A stretch of 13,587 nucleotides of DNA, from positions 1 to 13,587 of the forward strand of contig MHHC01000059.1 in the NCBI GenBank assembly GCA_001805885.1. The letters are read 5' to 3'. The notes under the pieces were generated by a model. The model made no database searches, was not told where the DNA came from, and saw only the letters and a list, made by a program, of their open reading frames with translations. Shown here piece by piece: positions 6,861-13,587 of this stretch. The stretch is from Omnitrophica WOR_2 bacterium RIFCSPLOWO2_12_FULL_51_24 (GTDB lineage: Bacteria; Omnitrophota; Gorgyraeia; Pluralincolimonadales; Pluralincolimonadaceae). Each line of letters opens with the position of its first letter. Position 1 is the stretch's first letter. The position numbers were made by a program, and so were the translations under genes.

Positions 6861-8261
6861 ATGGACGATAAGATCAGGGAATACTGCGGGTTATTCGGTG
6901 TATACGGCCATAAGGATGCGGCGCGTCTTACCTATCTTGGCCTGTACGCGCTCCAGCACCGCGGAGAAGAGTCGGCCGGAATAGCGTCTTTCGACGGCGC
7001 GGTGACGCATCTCCATAAAGGCATGGGACTGGTCGCGGATGTCTTTAATGAAGAGAGGCTGGACGCTTTGAAAGGCGACGTGGCGATCGGACATGTCAGA
7101 TATTCCACGACCGGCTCTACGACGTTAAAGAACGCGCAGCCTGTCGTCGTGGATTATTCGCGAGGGACGGTCGCGGTCGGGCATAACGGCAACCTTGTCA
7201 ACGGAGCGCATCTGCGCGATGAACTTGAAGCGCGCGGTTCGATATTTCAGACGACGCTCGATTCCGAAATAATAATACATCTTATGGCTCGGCCTGAGCA
7301 CAAGAATTTCGAGGAAGGCCTTGTTTACGGCCTGAAACAGTTAAAAGGGGCGTTCTCCCTTATTATAATGAAAGAGGATATGCTCGTCGGAGTGCGCGAC
7401 CCGCACGGATGGAGGCCGCTCTGCCTCGGCAAACTCGGCGACGCATATATATTGGCGAGCGAAACGACGGCGTTGGATCTGATCGAGGCGGAATTTATCC
7501 GCGAGCTCGAACCGGGCGAAGTATTATATATCACTAAGAAAGGATTGCGCTCAACCAAGCCGCTGGGCGAGAGCAAGAAGCTGGCCCATTGCATATTCGA
7601 GCACGTATATTTCGCCAGGCCGGATTCTTTTATCTTCGGCGAATCGGTCCATCTGGTAAGGCAAAAGCTGGGGCATAAGCTTGCGCAGGAACATCCTGTC
7701 GATGCGGACCTCATTATTCCCGTCCCTGACTCAGGTACTCCTGCTGCCTTGGGTCTCTCACATGAGTCAGGGATACCGCTCGAGATGGGCATAATAAGGA
7801 ATCACTACATCGGGAGAACTTTCATCCAGCCGTTGCAGCATATACGCGATTTCAGCGTCAAGATAAAGCTGAACCCGATCAAAGAACTCCTGAGGGACAA
7901 AAGGATAATCGTAGTCGATGATTCGATCGTCCGCGGGACTACCTCCAAGGCGAGGATCAAGAAACTTTACGACGCCGGAGCGAAGGAAGTGCATATGAGA
8001 ATATCGTGCCCGCCTATAAGGCATCCGTGTTTTTACGGGATAGATTTTCCGACGAGGAAAGAGCTGATCGCGGCGACGCATTCCATAGAAGAGGTAAGGA
8101 AATTCCTCGGAGTAACCACACTCGGCTATCTTTCGGTCGAAGGGCTGTTGAGCTGCGTATCCTGCCCGAACGACTACTGCACCGCCTGTTACACCGGCGA
8201 TTATCCGGTGCCTTTCGGCGGAGAGGCGAATAAATTCGCGACAGAACACAAAGGATATTGA
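6861..8261 (+). CDS. purF: amidophosphoribosyltransferase, Fe-S and propeptide type
   Basis: 466 aa from ATG 6861. It is the committed first step: PRPP plus glutamine to phosphoribosylamine. An N-terminal Ntn glutaminase domain begins at the Cys of 'EYCGLFGVYG'. The eight residues before it form a propeptide that must be removed to free the nucleophile, as in Bacillus PurF. The C-terminal phosphoribosyltransferase domain has the PRPP loop 'IIVVDDSIVRGTTSKAR'. Counting from the catalytic Cys, cysteines occur at 236, 382, 432 and 435. The first two equal the Bacillus 4Fe-4S ligand positions, and the CxxC pair matches the last two with a small shift, so an Fe-S cluster is expected. It starts 8 nt after purQ and ends 1 nt before purM. 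One internal stretch (about 7723-7773) has unusual codon choice and an inverted repeat. Confidence 0.97.
   Translation: MDDKIREYCGLFGVYGHKDAARLTYLGLYALQHRGEESAGIASFDGAVTHLHKGMGLVADVFNEERLDALKGDVAIGHVRYSTTGSTTLKNAQPVVVDYSRGTVAVGHNGNLVNGAHLRDELEARGSIFQTTLDSEIIIHLMARPEHKNFEEGLVYGLKQLKGAFSLIIMKEDMLVGVRDPHGWRPLCLGKLGDAYILASETTALDLIEAEFIRELEPGEVLYITKKGLRSTKPLGESKKLAHCIFEHVYFARPDSFIFGESVHLVRQKLGHKLAQEHPVDADLIIPVPDSGTPAALGLSHESGIPLEMGIIRNHYIGRTFIQPLQHIRDFSVKIKLNPIKELLRDKRIIVVDDSIVRGTTSKARIKKLYDAGAKEVHMRISCPPIRHPCFYGIDFPTRKELIAATHSIEEVRKFLGVTTLGYLSVEGLLSCVSCPNDYCTACYTGDYPVPFGGEANKFATEHKGY
7723..7773. repeat. 11-bp perfect inverted repeat within purF
   Basis: TCCCTGACTCA (7723-7733) and TGAGTCAGGGA (7763-7773) are perfect complements 29 nt apart, and CCTGACTCAGG (7725-7735) is also self-palindromic. 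The stretch encodes 'DSGTPAALGLSHESG', a normal PurF segment without extra residues, so it is not an insertion. Codons here end mostly in T, A or C (GGT, ACT, CCT, GCT, TCA) and none end in CG, unlike the surrounding CCG/GCG/ACG-rich sequence. Confidence 0.4.
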
Positions 8262-8262
8262 G

Positions 8263-9291
8263 ATGGGCCTTACTTACAAAAAGGCGGGCGTGGATATCCA
8301 TGAGGCGGGCCGCTTCGTCGAGGCGATAAAGAGATATACGAAGTCGACCGCGCGCAAAGGGGCGAATTGCAAACTGGGCGGATTCGGAGGGTTATTTGAT
8401 TTGAGGGCAGCCGGATATAAAGACCCGGTCCTCGTCTCATCGACCGACGGAGTGGGCACAAAACTAAAAATCGCTTTTTTGGCGGATAGACACGATACGG
8501 TCGGAATAGATATGGTAGCGATGAACGTAAACGATATCCTGACTACCGGCGCCGAGCCGCTATTCTTCCTCGATTACATTGCGACGGGAAAGATAGAGAA
8601 AAAAATCCTGGTAGATGTAGTGAGGGGCGTCGCCGAAGGATGCAGGCAAGCGGGCTGTGCGCTCATAGGCGGCGAGACGGCCGAGATGCCCGCGTTTTAT
8701 AAAGAAGGAGAATATGACCTCGCAGGATTTTGCGTCGGGGCGGTCGAGAGGAAAGAGATAATCGACAGCTCGAAGATGAAAGCCGGCGACATAGCCGTCG
8801 GCCTCGCTTCAAACGGCCTGCATTCAAACGGATATTCGCTGGTAAGGAGAGTCTTCTCACAGTCGGAACAAAGGTCGCTTGCCAAGGAATTGCTTCGCCC
8901 GACGAAGATCTACGTAAAACCGATATTGGAATTAAAGAAGAAAGCAAAGATAAAAGGCATCGCTCATATTACGGGCGGCGCGTATTTCGAAAAATTGCCC
9001 CGTATCGTGCCCAAAGATAAGATGCTGACTATCGAGAAGGGCAGTTGGATGGTCCCGGAGATATTCAGGAAGATCCAGCGGAAAGGAAAGATAGACGAGA
9101 TAGAGATGTTCCGTACCTTCAATATGGGCCTCGGCATGATACTTGTAATAGAGCCTCGGGATTACAGGACGGCTAAAAAAATATTCGATAGATGGAAAAT
9201 AGATTCGTGGATCGTCGGTTCGATCGATAAAGGGAAAGGCAAGGTCCTTAGCGAAGCTAAGGGCAAAGTAAAGATAATATGCGGGTTTTAG
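8263..9291 (+). CDS. purM: AIR synthase (phosphoribosylformylglycinamidine cyclo-ligase)
   Basis: 342 aa, full length. It closes the imidazole ring: FGAM plus ATP to AIR. It is a homodimeric ATPase of the PurM/PurL superfamily. Motifs include 'YKKAGVDIHEAG' at the N-terminus, 'STDGVGTKLK' with D62-K67, 'GIDMVAMNVNDI', 'GGETAEMP' at 136-143, 'ASNGLHSNGYSL', 'GIAHITGGAYFEKLPR' and 'FNMGLGM'. The ATG at 8263 follows the purF TGA by one base, with AAGGA at 8251-8255. The 3' end overlaps purD by 13 nt. It acts directly on the product of PurSL/PurQ encoded just upstream. No anomaly seen. Confidence 0.97.
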   Translation: MGLTYKKAGVDIHEAGRFVEAIKRYTKSTARKGANCKLGGFGGLFDLRAAGYKDPVLVSSTDGVGTKLKIAFLADRHDTVGIDMVAMNVNDILTTGAEPLFFLDYIATGKIEKKILVDVVRGVAEGCRQAGCALIGGETAEMPAFYKEGEYDLAGFCVGAVERKEIIDSSKMKAGDIAVGLASNGLHSNGYSLVRRVFSQSEQRSLAKELLRPTKIYVKPILELKKKAKIKGIAHITGGAYFEKLPRIVPKDKMLTIEKGSWMVPEIFRKIQRKGKIDEIEMFRTFNMGLGMILVIEPRDYRTAKKIFDRWKIDSWIVGSIDKGKGKVLSEAKGKVKIICGF

Positions 9292-10553
9292 TCGTCGGAT
9301 CCGGCGGGAGAGAACACGCGCTCGTCTGGAAGATAAGGCAGTCTACGTTGGTAGATAAGGTCTTCTGCGCGCCGGGGAACGGCGGGATATCGCAGATCGC
9401 CGAATGCGTCGGGATAAAAGCCGATAATATTACCGGACTCATAGAGTTCGCGACAAAAAACAAGATAGGCCTTACGGTAGTCGGGCCTGAGGTGCCCCTC
9501 TCCGACGGCATAGTGGACCGGTTCAGCGTGAACGGCCTGAGGATATTCGGCCCGTCCAAAGTAGCCGCGCGGCTTGAGTCGAGCAAAGTCTTTATGAAAG
9601 AGCTCGCGAAAAAATACAACATCCCGACCGCGAAATTTGAGGTCTTTGCTGACAGCGCCGGCGCGAAAAAATATATAAAAGGATTAAAGGGAAAATTTGT
9701 CGTGAAGGCAGACGGGCTCGCCGCAGGAAAAGGCGTAGTAGTGTGCTCCTCGAAAGACGAGGGCTTCGCCGCGGTAGAGGCGATGATGGAACGGAAGATA
9801 TTCGGGGAAGCCGGGAACAAAGTCATTATAGAAGAATGCCTCGAGGGCGAAGAGGCATCGATCATTGTAGTGACAGACGGCAAAGACGTCGTTCCGCTCG
9901 CCTCGGCCCAGGACCACAAGAGGATATTCGACGGAGACAAAGGCCCGAATACCGGCGGAATGGGCGCATATTCGCCCGCCCCGATCGTCTCACCCGATAT
10001 GATGAATACGGTAATGAAGGATATAATAAGGCCTACGATAGACGCGTTAGGCAAAGAAGGCGTGCGATATACAGGCGCCCTATATGCCGGGCTCATGGTC
10101 GACGAGGCGGGTCCGAAGGTGCTGGAATTCAACTGCAGGTTCGGAGACCCTGAGACGCAGGCGATACTACCGCGCCTGAATAGCGATTTCATCGGATTGA
10201 TCGAAGCCTCTATAGACGATGAGATAGATATCACTTCCCTGGAGTGGGACCAGAGGCCCTGCGTATCGGTCGTCCTTTCCTCGGGCGGTTATCCCGGCGA
10301 ATATAAGACCGGTTTTGAGATCGAGGGGCTTGACGCTTTAGAAAAAATAAAGGACGTCTATGTCTTCCATGCGGGGACTAAGGTGGCCGACGGAAAGGTC
10401 CTTACCTCGGGTGGCCGCGTTTTAAACGTGACGGCGCTCGGTTCCGATATCAAGGATGCTATTGACAGATGTTACAACGCGATAAATCTGATCGAGTTTG
10501 AGGGTATGCATTTCAGAAGGGACATAGGTTACGGGGCGCTAAAGAGGAGATAA
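9279..10553 (+). CDS. purD: GAR synthetase (phosphoribosylamine-glycine ligase)
   Basis: 424 aa, the usual length of single-domain PurD; there is no fusion to PurM or PurN as in animals. It is an ATP-grasp enzyme joining glycine to phosphoribosylamine, and it takes the unstable product of PurF. Visible are the N-terminal 'VVGSGGREHALVWK' motif, 'KADGLAAGKGVVV' starting at Lys143, 'NTGGMGAYSP' at 224-233 and the metal-binding 'EFNCRFGDPETQ' at 283-294. It starts 13 nt before the end of purM, in another frame, which suggests translational coupling. Glycine for this step could come from the glyA gene at the end of the cluster. Confidence 0.97.
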   Translation: MRVLVVGSGGREHALVWKIRQSTLVDKVFCAPGNGGISQIAECVGIKADNITGLIEFATKNKIGLTVVGPEVPLSDGIVDRFSVNGLRIFGPSKVAARLESSKVFMKELAKKYNIPTAKFEVFADSAGAKKYIKGLKGKFVVKADGLAAGKGVVVCSSKDEGFAAVEAMMERKIFGEAGNKVIIEECLEGEEASIIVVTDGKDVVPLASAQDHKRIFDGDKGPNTGGMGAYSPAPIVSPDMMNTVMKDIIRPTIDALGKEGVRYTGALYAGLMVDEAGPKVLEFNCRFGDPETQAILPRLNSDFIGLIEASIDDEIDITSLEWDQRPCVSVVLSSGGYPGEYKTGFEIEGLDALEKIKDVYVFHAGTKVADGKVLTSGGRVLNVTALGSDIKDAIDRCYNAINLIEFEGMHFRRDIGYGALKRR

Positions 10554-10560
10554 AAACAAA

Positions 10561-11070
10561 ATGGCAAGTCCAAGGGTTGCGGTAATATTGGGTTCTGACT
10601 CGGATCTTCCGACGATGGAAGAGGGGCTTAAGGTTTTGAAAGATTTCGGGGTAGCTTTCGAGCTTAAGATAATGTCCGCTCACAGGAGCCCGGGCCTGGT
10701 GCATGATTTCGCGAAGTCTGCGGAGAAGAACGGCGTTAAGGTGATAATCGCCGCTGCCGGCGGCGCCGCGCACCTGGCCGGCGTCATCGCCTCTATGACA
10801 AGGCTTCCCGTGATAGGCATTCCGATGGAGACCGGCAGCCTTAACGGGATGGATTCGCTTTTCTCTACGGTGCAGATGCCTTACGGTGTGCCGGTCGCGA
10901 CGATGGCGATAGGCAAGTCCGGCGCCAGGAACGCCTCTATATTCGCATTGCAGATACTCGGCCTGACGGATAACAGGATCGCGCGGGAGCTCAATGCTTT
11001 TAAACGCAGGCTTGAAGCCGACGTAGTGGCGAAGAATAAAAAATTAACCCTAAAGGGTAGACTTTCCTGA
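10561..11070 (+). CDS. purE: PurE, N5-CAIR mutase (class I type)
   Basis: 169 aa, standard PurE length. It makes CAIR for PurC. Sequence features are 'GSDSDLPT' (11-18), 'SAHRSPG' with the catalytic His41, 'AAAGGAAHLAGVIAS', and 'GSLNGMDSLFSTVQMP' followed by 'VPVATMAIG'. The GGAAHL motif is that of class I PurE, which uses N5-CAIR made by PurK; class II enzymes carry a different loop and use AIR plus CO2. No purK is in the window. It begins 7 nt after purD, with GAGGAG at 10544-10549. In B. subtilis purE leads the operon; here it is last of the purine genes. Confidence 0.96.
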   Translation: MASPRVAVILGSDSDLPTMEEGLKVLKDFGVAFELKIMSAHRSPGLVHDFAKSAEKNGVKVIIAAAGGAAHLAGVIASMTRLPVIGIPMETGSLNGMDSLFSTVQMPYGVPVATMAIGKSGARNASIFALQILGLTDNRIARELNAFKRRLEADVVAKNKKLTLKGRLS

Positions 11071-11088
11071 TCCGATTAAGGAAAGGTC
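11047..11088. other. two small hairpins at the purE-sua5 junction
   Basis: ACCCT-AA-AGGGT (11047-11058) lies at the end of purE. Immediately after, CTTTCCT (11062-11068) pairs with AGGAAAG (11079-11085) across a 10-nt loop, with three further pairs past a one-base bulge (to 11060 and 11088). No U-run follows, so a classical terminator is unlikely. The 3' arm contains the AAGGAAAGG that should serve as sua5 ribosome site, so the fold could mask it. This is also the largest gap in the operon. Confidence 0.35.
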
Positions 11089-11095
11089 TTAAGCT

Positions 11096-11695
11096 ATGAC
11101 GGTCGTTATCCGTGTCAATAGTTTGAGGCCGGAGCCCGCCAAGATAAAGAAAGCGGCCTCGGTCTTGAAAAAAGGGGGGCTGGTGGCTTTTCCGACCGAA
11201 ACGGTCTACGGTCTCGGCGCGAACCTGCTCGATAAAAGGGCGATAAAGAAAGTATATGAGATAAAAAATCGCCCGAAGAAGAAGCCCCTCACGATACACA
11301 TCGCCGATACGGCCGCAGTCAAAAAAATGGTCGGCGGGATCCCGCCGATGGCCGGGAGATTAATGGACAGATATTGGCCGGGGCCCCTGACAATTATATT
11401 GAAAGACAGGCGCGGGAAGAAGATAGGCTTCAGGATGCCCGATAATAAGGTGGCATTCCTGTTAATAAAGAAGGCCGGCATCCCGGTCGTGGCGCCAAGC
11501 GCGAATATTTCAGGCAATAAGCCGCCGACCAGCGCGAAAGAGGTATTGCGCGCCCTCAACGGCAAGATCGATATTGTCATCGACGGGGGCAAGACGAAGA
11601 TCGGCATCGAGTCGACGGTCGTAGATATGACCGGTCAAAGACCCAGGGTATTGCGCGAAGGCGCGATCTCGAAAGCGGAGATAGGAAGAATATGA
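11096..11695 (+). CDS. tsaC: L-threonylcarbamoyladenylate synthase (Sua5/YrdC/TsaC family)
   Basis: 199 aa, a single YrdC domain without the extra C-terminal domain of full Sua5 (about 340 aa). The family makes threonylcarbamoyl-AMP from Thr, bicarbonate and ATP, the first step of t6A modification of ANN-decoding tRNAs. Motifs are 'GLVAFPTETVYGLGAN' (28-43), the basic 'KNRPKKKPL' (57-65) with its K.R pair that binds the nucleotide, 'VAPSANISG' with S135-N137, and 'GIESTVVD'. The ATG at 11096 follows purE by 25 nt, with AAGGAAAGG upstream. Its TGA overlaps the next ATG (ATGA). Its neighbours match the Bacillus ywlC region. ATA and AGG codons are common here, but a link to t6A demand is only speculation. 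Confidence 0.93.
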   Translation: MTVVIRVNSLRPEPAKIKKAASVLKKGGLVAFPTETVYGLGANLLDKRAIKKVYEIKNRPKKKPLTIHIADTAAVKKMVGGIPPMAGRLMDRYWPGPLTIILKDRRGKKIGFRMPDNKVAFLLIKKAGIPVVAPSANISGNKPPTSAKEVLRALNGKIDIVIDGGKTKIGIESTVVDMTGQRPRVLREGAISKAEIGRI

Positions 11696-12165
11696 AAAAG
11701 TCGGTATTGATGGTATGCACGGGTAACTCATGCCGCAGCGTCATGGCCGAGGGGCTTTTGAAAAAATGGCTCAGGGATCACGGCTGCGGCGATGTCGCGG
11801 TCGACTCTGCCGGCATAGCGACGATACCGGGTTTGATGGCCAGCTCAAACGCGGTCGAGGTGATGAAGAGGGAGTATGTGGATATATCGAACCATCGCGC
11901 GCAGGTCATCTCCGGCCGTTTAATAGAGGAGCATGACCTCATCCTGTGTATGGAACCGGTGCATGTCTATAAGGTAGTCGAGCTATTGCCCGGAGCCGAA
12001 AGTAAGACGCATCTTCTTTTGGATTATGCTTACGAGGGCGATCGCGAAAAACCCAAGATCCTGCGGGTTACCGACCCTATCGGAAAACCGAAAGAGGTCT
12101 ATGAGTCGGTGCTCATTATTTTAAAAGACGCGATAGAAAGGGTAGGAAAGAAGATATGCGGATAG
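11692..12165 (+). CDS. low-molecular-weight protein phosphatase (LMW-PTP/YwlE family)
   Basis: 157 aa, cytoplasmic, typical family length. The P-loop CTGNSCRS starts at Cys9, the nucleophile, with Arg15 binding phosphate (C-x5-R). The general acid is Asp128 in 'VTDPIG'. The family includes protein-tyrosine phosphatases, the arginine phosphatase YwlE, and arsenate reductases. In YwlE the residue after CTGN is Thr, which favours phosphoarginine; here it is Ser13, while many tyrosine phosphatases have Ile. The position between sua5 and rpiB is the same as ywlE in B. subtilis, which favours the YwlE-like reading, but specificity cannot be settled from sequence. It is coupled by ATGA to sua5 and overlaps rpiB by 10 nt. 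Confidence 0.9.
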   Translation: MKKSVLMVCTGNSCRSVMAEGLLKKWLRDHGCGDVAVDSAGIATIPGLMASSNAVEVMKREYVDISNHRAQVISGRLIEEHDLILCMEPVHVYKVVELLPGAESKTHLLLDYAYEGDREKPKILRVTDPIGKPKEVYESVLIILKDAIERVGKKICG

Positions 12166-12599
12166 CTATAGGCGCCGACCACGGCGGATTCGATCTCAAA
12201 GGCAAGGTAATAAAATATCTCAAGTCGAAAGGATATGAGGTAAAGGATTTCGGATGCTATACGGCCGAATCGTGCGATTATCCGAAATACGGATTTCTCG
12301 TCGCGGGAGCAGTGGGGAATAAAAAATTTTCGCGCGGCATATTGATATGCAAAAGCGGCATAGGCATGTCGATAGTCGCCAATAAGGTCCGCGGCGTGAG
12401 GGCCGCGCTGGTCTCCGATGTCGAAAGCGCGCGCTCATCGCGCGAACATAATGACGCGAATATTATCGTATTCGGATCGAAATCGATGAATATATATAAA
12501 GTCAAGAAGATGCTCGATGTGTGGTTTTCGACAAGGAGATTAGGCGGAAGGCACCTGAGGAGAGTAAAACAGATATCCGATCTGGAGGCAAGCCAATGA
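12156..12599 (+). CDS. rpiB: ribose-5-phosphate isomerase B
   Basis: 147 aa, normal RpiB length. It interconverts ribulose-5-phosphate and ribose-5-phosphate in the pentose phosphate pathway, and so supplies the PRPP used by PurF. Motifs are 'IGADHGGFDLK' (5-15), the catalytic Cys65 in 'ILICKSGIGMSIVANK', and 'SREHNDAN' with His98, both near the E. coli numbers. The usual loop is CGTG or CGSG; here it reads CKSG, so a Lys replaces the Gly after the catalytic Cys. RpiB is related to LacA/LacB, but the context and length favour RpiB. The start overlaps the phosphatase by 10 nt, with GGAAAG upstream, and the stop overlaps glyA as ATGA. Confidence 0.93.
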   Translation: MRIAIGADHGGFDLKGKVIKYLKSKGYEVKDFGCYTAESCDYPKYGFLVAGAVGNKKFSRGILICKSGIGMSIVANKVRGVRAALVSDVESARSSREHNDANIIVFGSKSMNIYKVKKMLDVWFSTRRLGGRHLRRVKQISDLEASQ

Positions 12600-13587
12600 A
12601 GAATCTCAGGAAAGCGGATCCGGAGATCTACGAGGCGATTATAAATGAGACGCGCCGCGAAGAGGAGAATATAGAGCTCATCGCAAGCGAGAACTTTGTG
12701 AGCCGGGCAGTGCTTGAGGCGCAGGGTTCGGTGCTCACTAATAAATACGCGGAAGGCTATCCTGCGGCGCGATGGTACGGCGGCTGTGAACATATCGATA
12801 CGGCCGAGAGGCTCGCTATTGAACGCGCGAAGGAATTGTTTAAGGCCGAGCACGCGAACGTCCAGCCGCATTGCGGTTCTTCGGCGAACATGGCTGTCTA
12901 TTTCTCCGCGCTGAATATGGGCGATACGATGATGGCCCTTGACCTCGCGTGCGGCGGGCACCTTACCCACGGCCACAAGGCGAATTTCTCGGGAAAATAT
13001 TTCAATATCGTCCCCTACATGGTAGACCGCAAGACCGAGATGCTCGACTACGATGAGATAGGGCGTATCGCTGATGAATGCAAGCCGAAAATGATAATTG
13101 CGGGAGCGTCCAATTATTCCCGCGCGATAGATTTTAAGAGGTTCCGCCGGATATGTGATAAAGTCGGGGCGTATCTGATGGTAGATATGGCGCATTTTGC
13201 CGGGCTTGTCGCCGCAGGGATACATCCGGATCCCGTCCCTTATTCCGAGTTCATCACGACGACGACACATAAGACGCTCCGCGGCCCGCGCGGCGGTATG
13301 ATCTTATGCAGAAAGGAGTTTGCGAGAAAGATCGATGCGATGGTATTCCCGGGCATTCAGGGGGGGCCCTTGATGCATGTCATAGCGGCGAAAGCAGTCT
13401 CGTTTAAAGAAGCTTTAAAACCCGAATTCAAGGAATATCAGAGGCAGATACAGAATAACGCGAGGGCTCTTGCCGGGGTTTTCCAGAAGATAGGATACAG
13501 GGTAGTCTCAGGCGGCACGGACACCCATCTCTTCTCGATAGACCTTAGCGGCAAAGGTTTAAACGGCAAAGATGCCCAGGAAGCGCT
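12596..13587 (+). CDS. glyA: serine hydroxymethyltransferase, 3' partial
   Basis: 330 codons are visible and the frame is open at the window edge; the family is about 415 aa. It is a PLP enzyme converting serine and tetrahydrofolate to glycine and 5,10-methylene-THF, thus feeding PurD with glycine and the formylation steps with one-carbon units. Translation begins MKNLRKADPEIYEAI. It has 'ELIASENFVS', 'TNKYAEGYP', 'YGGCEHID', 'GGHLTHG', 'VDMAHFAGLVAAG' and the PLP-lysine motif 'TTTTHKTLRGPRGG' with Lys226, then 'FPGIQGGPLMH'. Small departures from the commonest forms are RWYGGCE for RYYGGCE and QPHCGSSAN for QPHSGSQAN. GGAGG at 12584-12588 supports the ATG at 12596, which overlaps the rpiB stop as ATGA. 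Confidence 0.96.
   Translation, partial: MKNLRKADPEIYEAIINETRREEENIELIASENFVSRAVLEAQGSVLTNKYAEGYPAARWYGGCEHIDTAERLAIERAKELFKAEHANVQPHCGSSANMAVYFSALNMGDTMMALDLACGGHLTHGHKANFSGKYFNIVPYMVDRKTEMLDYDEIGRIADECKPKMIIAGASNYSRAIDFKRFRRICDKVGAYLMVDMAHFAGLVAAGIHPDPVPYSEFITTTTHKTLRGPRGGMILCRKEFARKIDAMVFPGIQGGPLMHVIAAKAVSFKEALKPEFKEYQRQIQNNARALAGVFQKIGYRVVSGGTDTHLFSIDLSGKGLNGKDAQEA

Noticed and set aside
7723..7773. A miniature mobile element inserted in purF
   Set aside because: The encoded residues fit the PurF family without extra length, and no target duplication is visible.
9257..10234. 325-codon open frame on the minus strand opposite purD
   Set aside because: purD on the + strand has every family motif. 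The antisense translation is Ser/Pro-rich with no recognisable domain and is explained by codon bias in the real gene.
12278..13270. 330-codon open frame on the minus strand opposite rpiB and glyA
   Set aside because: It spans two confidently identified + strand genes and their junction, is Arg/His-rich and shows no domain, so it is a shadow of biased codons.
1..13587. CRISPR arrays, tRNA or rRNA genes, insertion sequences, phage or defence genes
   Set aside because: No spaced direct repeats, tRNA-like folds, transposase motifs or phage proteins were seen; nearly the whole window is filled by identified metabolic genes.

Overview
This window carries most of a de novo purine biosynthesis operon on the + strand. 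Upstream is the 3' part of a glycoside hydrolase gene, and downstream is a small housekeeping cluster. It is clearly bacterial: Shine-Dalgarno sites, overlapping cistrons and a sigma70-type promoter are all visible. Moderate-to-high GC, heavy use of ATA (Ile) and AGG (Arg) codons, a PurS-PurS-PurL fusion and the gene mix suggest an uncultured lineage such as Omnitrophota or a relative. That assignment is a guess from style, not a demonstrated placement.

Layout. (1) 1-801: C-terminal part of a GH16 laminarinase-like glucanase, open at the left edge. (2) 798-932: a near-consensus promoter (TTGACA, 17 bp, TATAAA). Its -35 box overlaps the GH16 stop codon and its spacer is filled by a dyad (CCACAA-N5-TTGTGG). 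A leader of about 100 nt follows, with a possible 16-codon leader ORF ending at the purB start. (3) 933-11070: purB-purC-purSL-purQ-purF-purM-purD-purE, with gaps of 8 nt or less or small overlaps. (4) 11096-13587: sua5/tsaC-like, low-molecular-weight phosphatase, rpiB and glyA. The last three join by 4-10 nt overlaps, and glyA runs off the right edge. The largest gap after purB starts is 25 nt (purE to sua5), so all twelve genes from purB on could lie on one transcript.

How the genes work together. PurF and PurD make phosphoribosylamine and GAR. The PurS-PurS-PurL fusion with PurQ makes FGAM, PurM closes the imidazole ring, PurE gives CAIR, PurC gives SAICAR, and PurB gives AICAR and also AMP from adenylosuccinate. 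RpiB (ribose-5-phosphate, the PRPP precursor) and GlyA (glycine for PurD, one-carbon units for formylations) feed the same pathway. Steps not encoded here are GAR formylation (PurN/PurT), PurK, and PurH, so they must lie elsewhere or be replaced. The purB-C-S/L/Q-F-M core resembles the Bacillus subtilis pur operon order, and sua5-phosphatase-rpiB-glyA resembles the Bacillus ywlC-ywlE-ywlF-glyA neighbourhood.

Most of the window is ordinary core metabolism. The points most worth a second look are a near-perfect 32-bp palindrome sitting in frame in the linker between the two PurS repeats, the PurS-PurS-PurL architecture itself, and the dyad-in-spacer promoter with a second partial copy of the motif 31 bp downstream.
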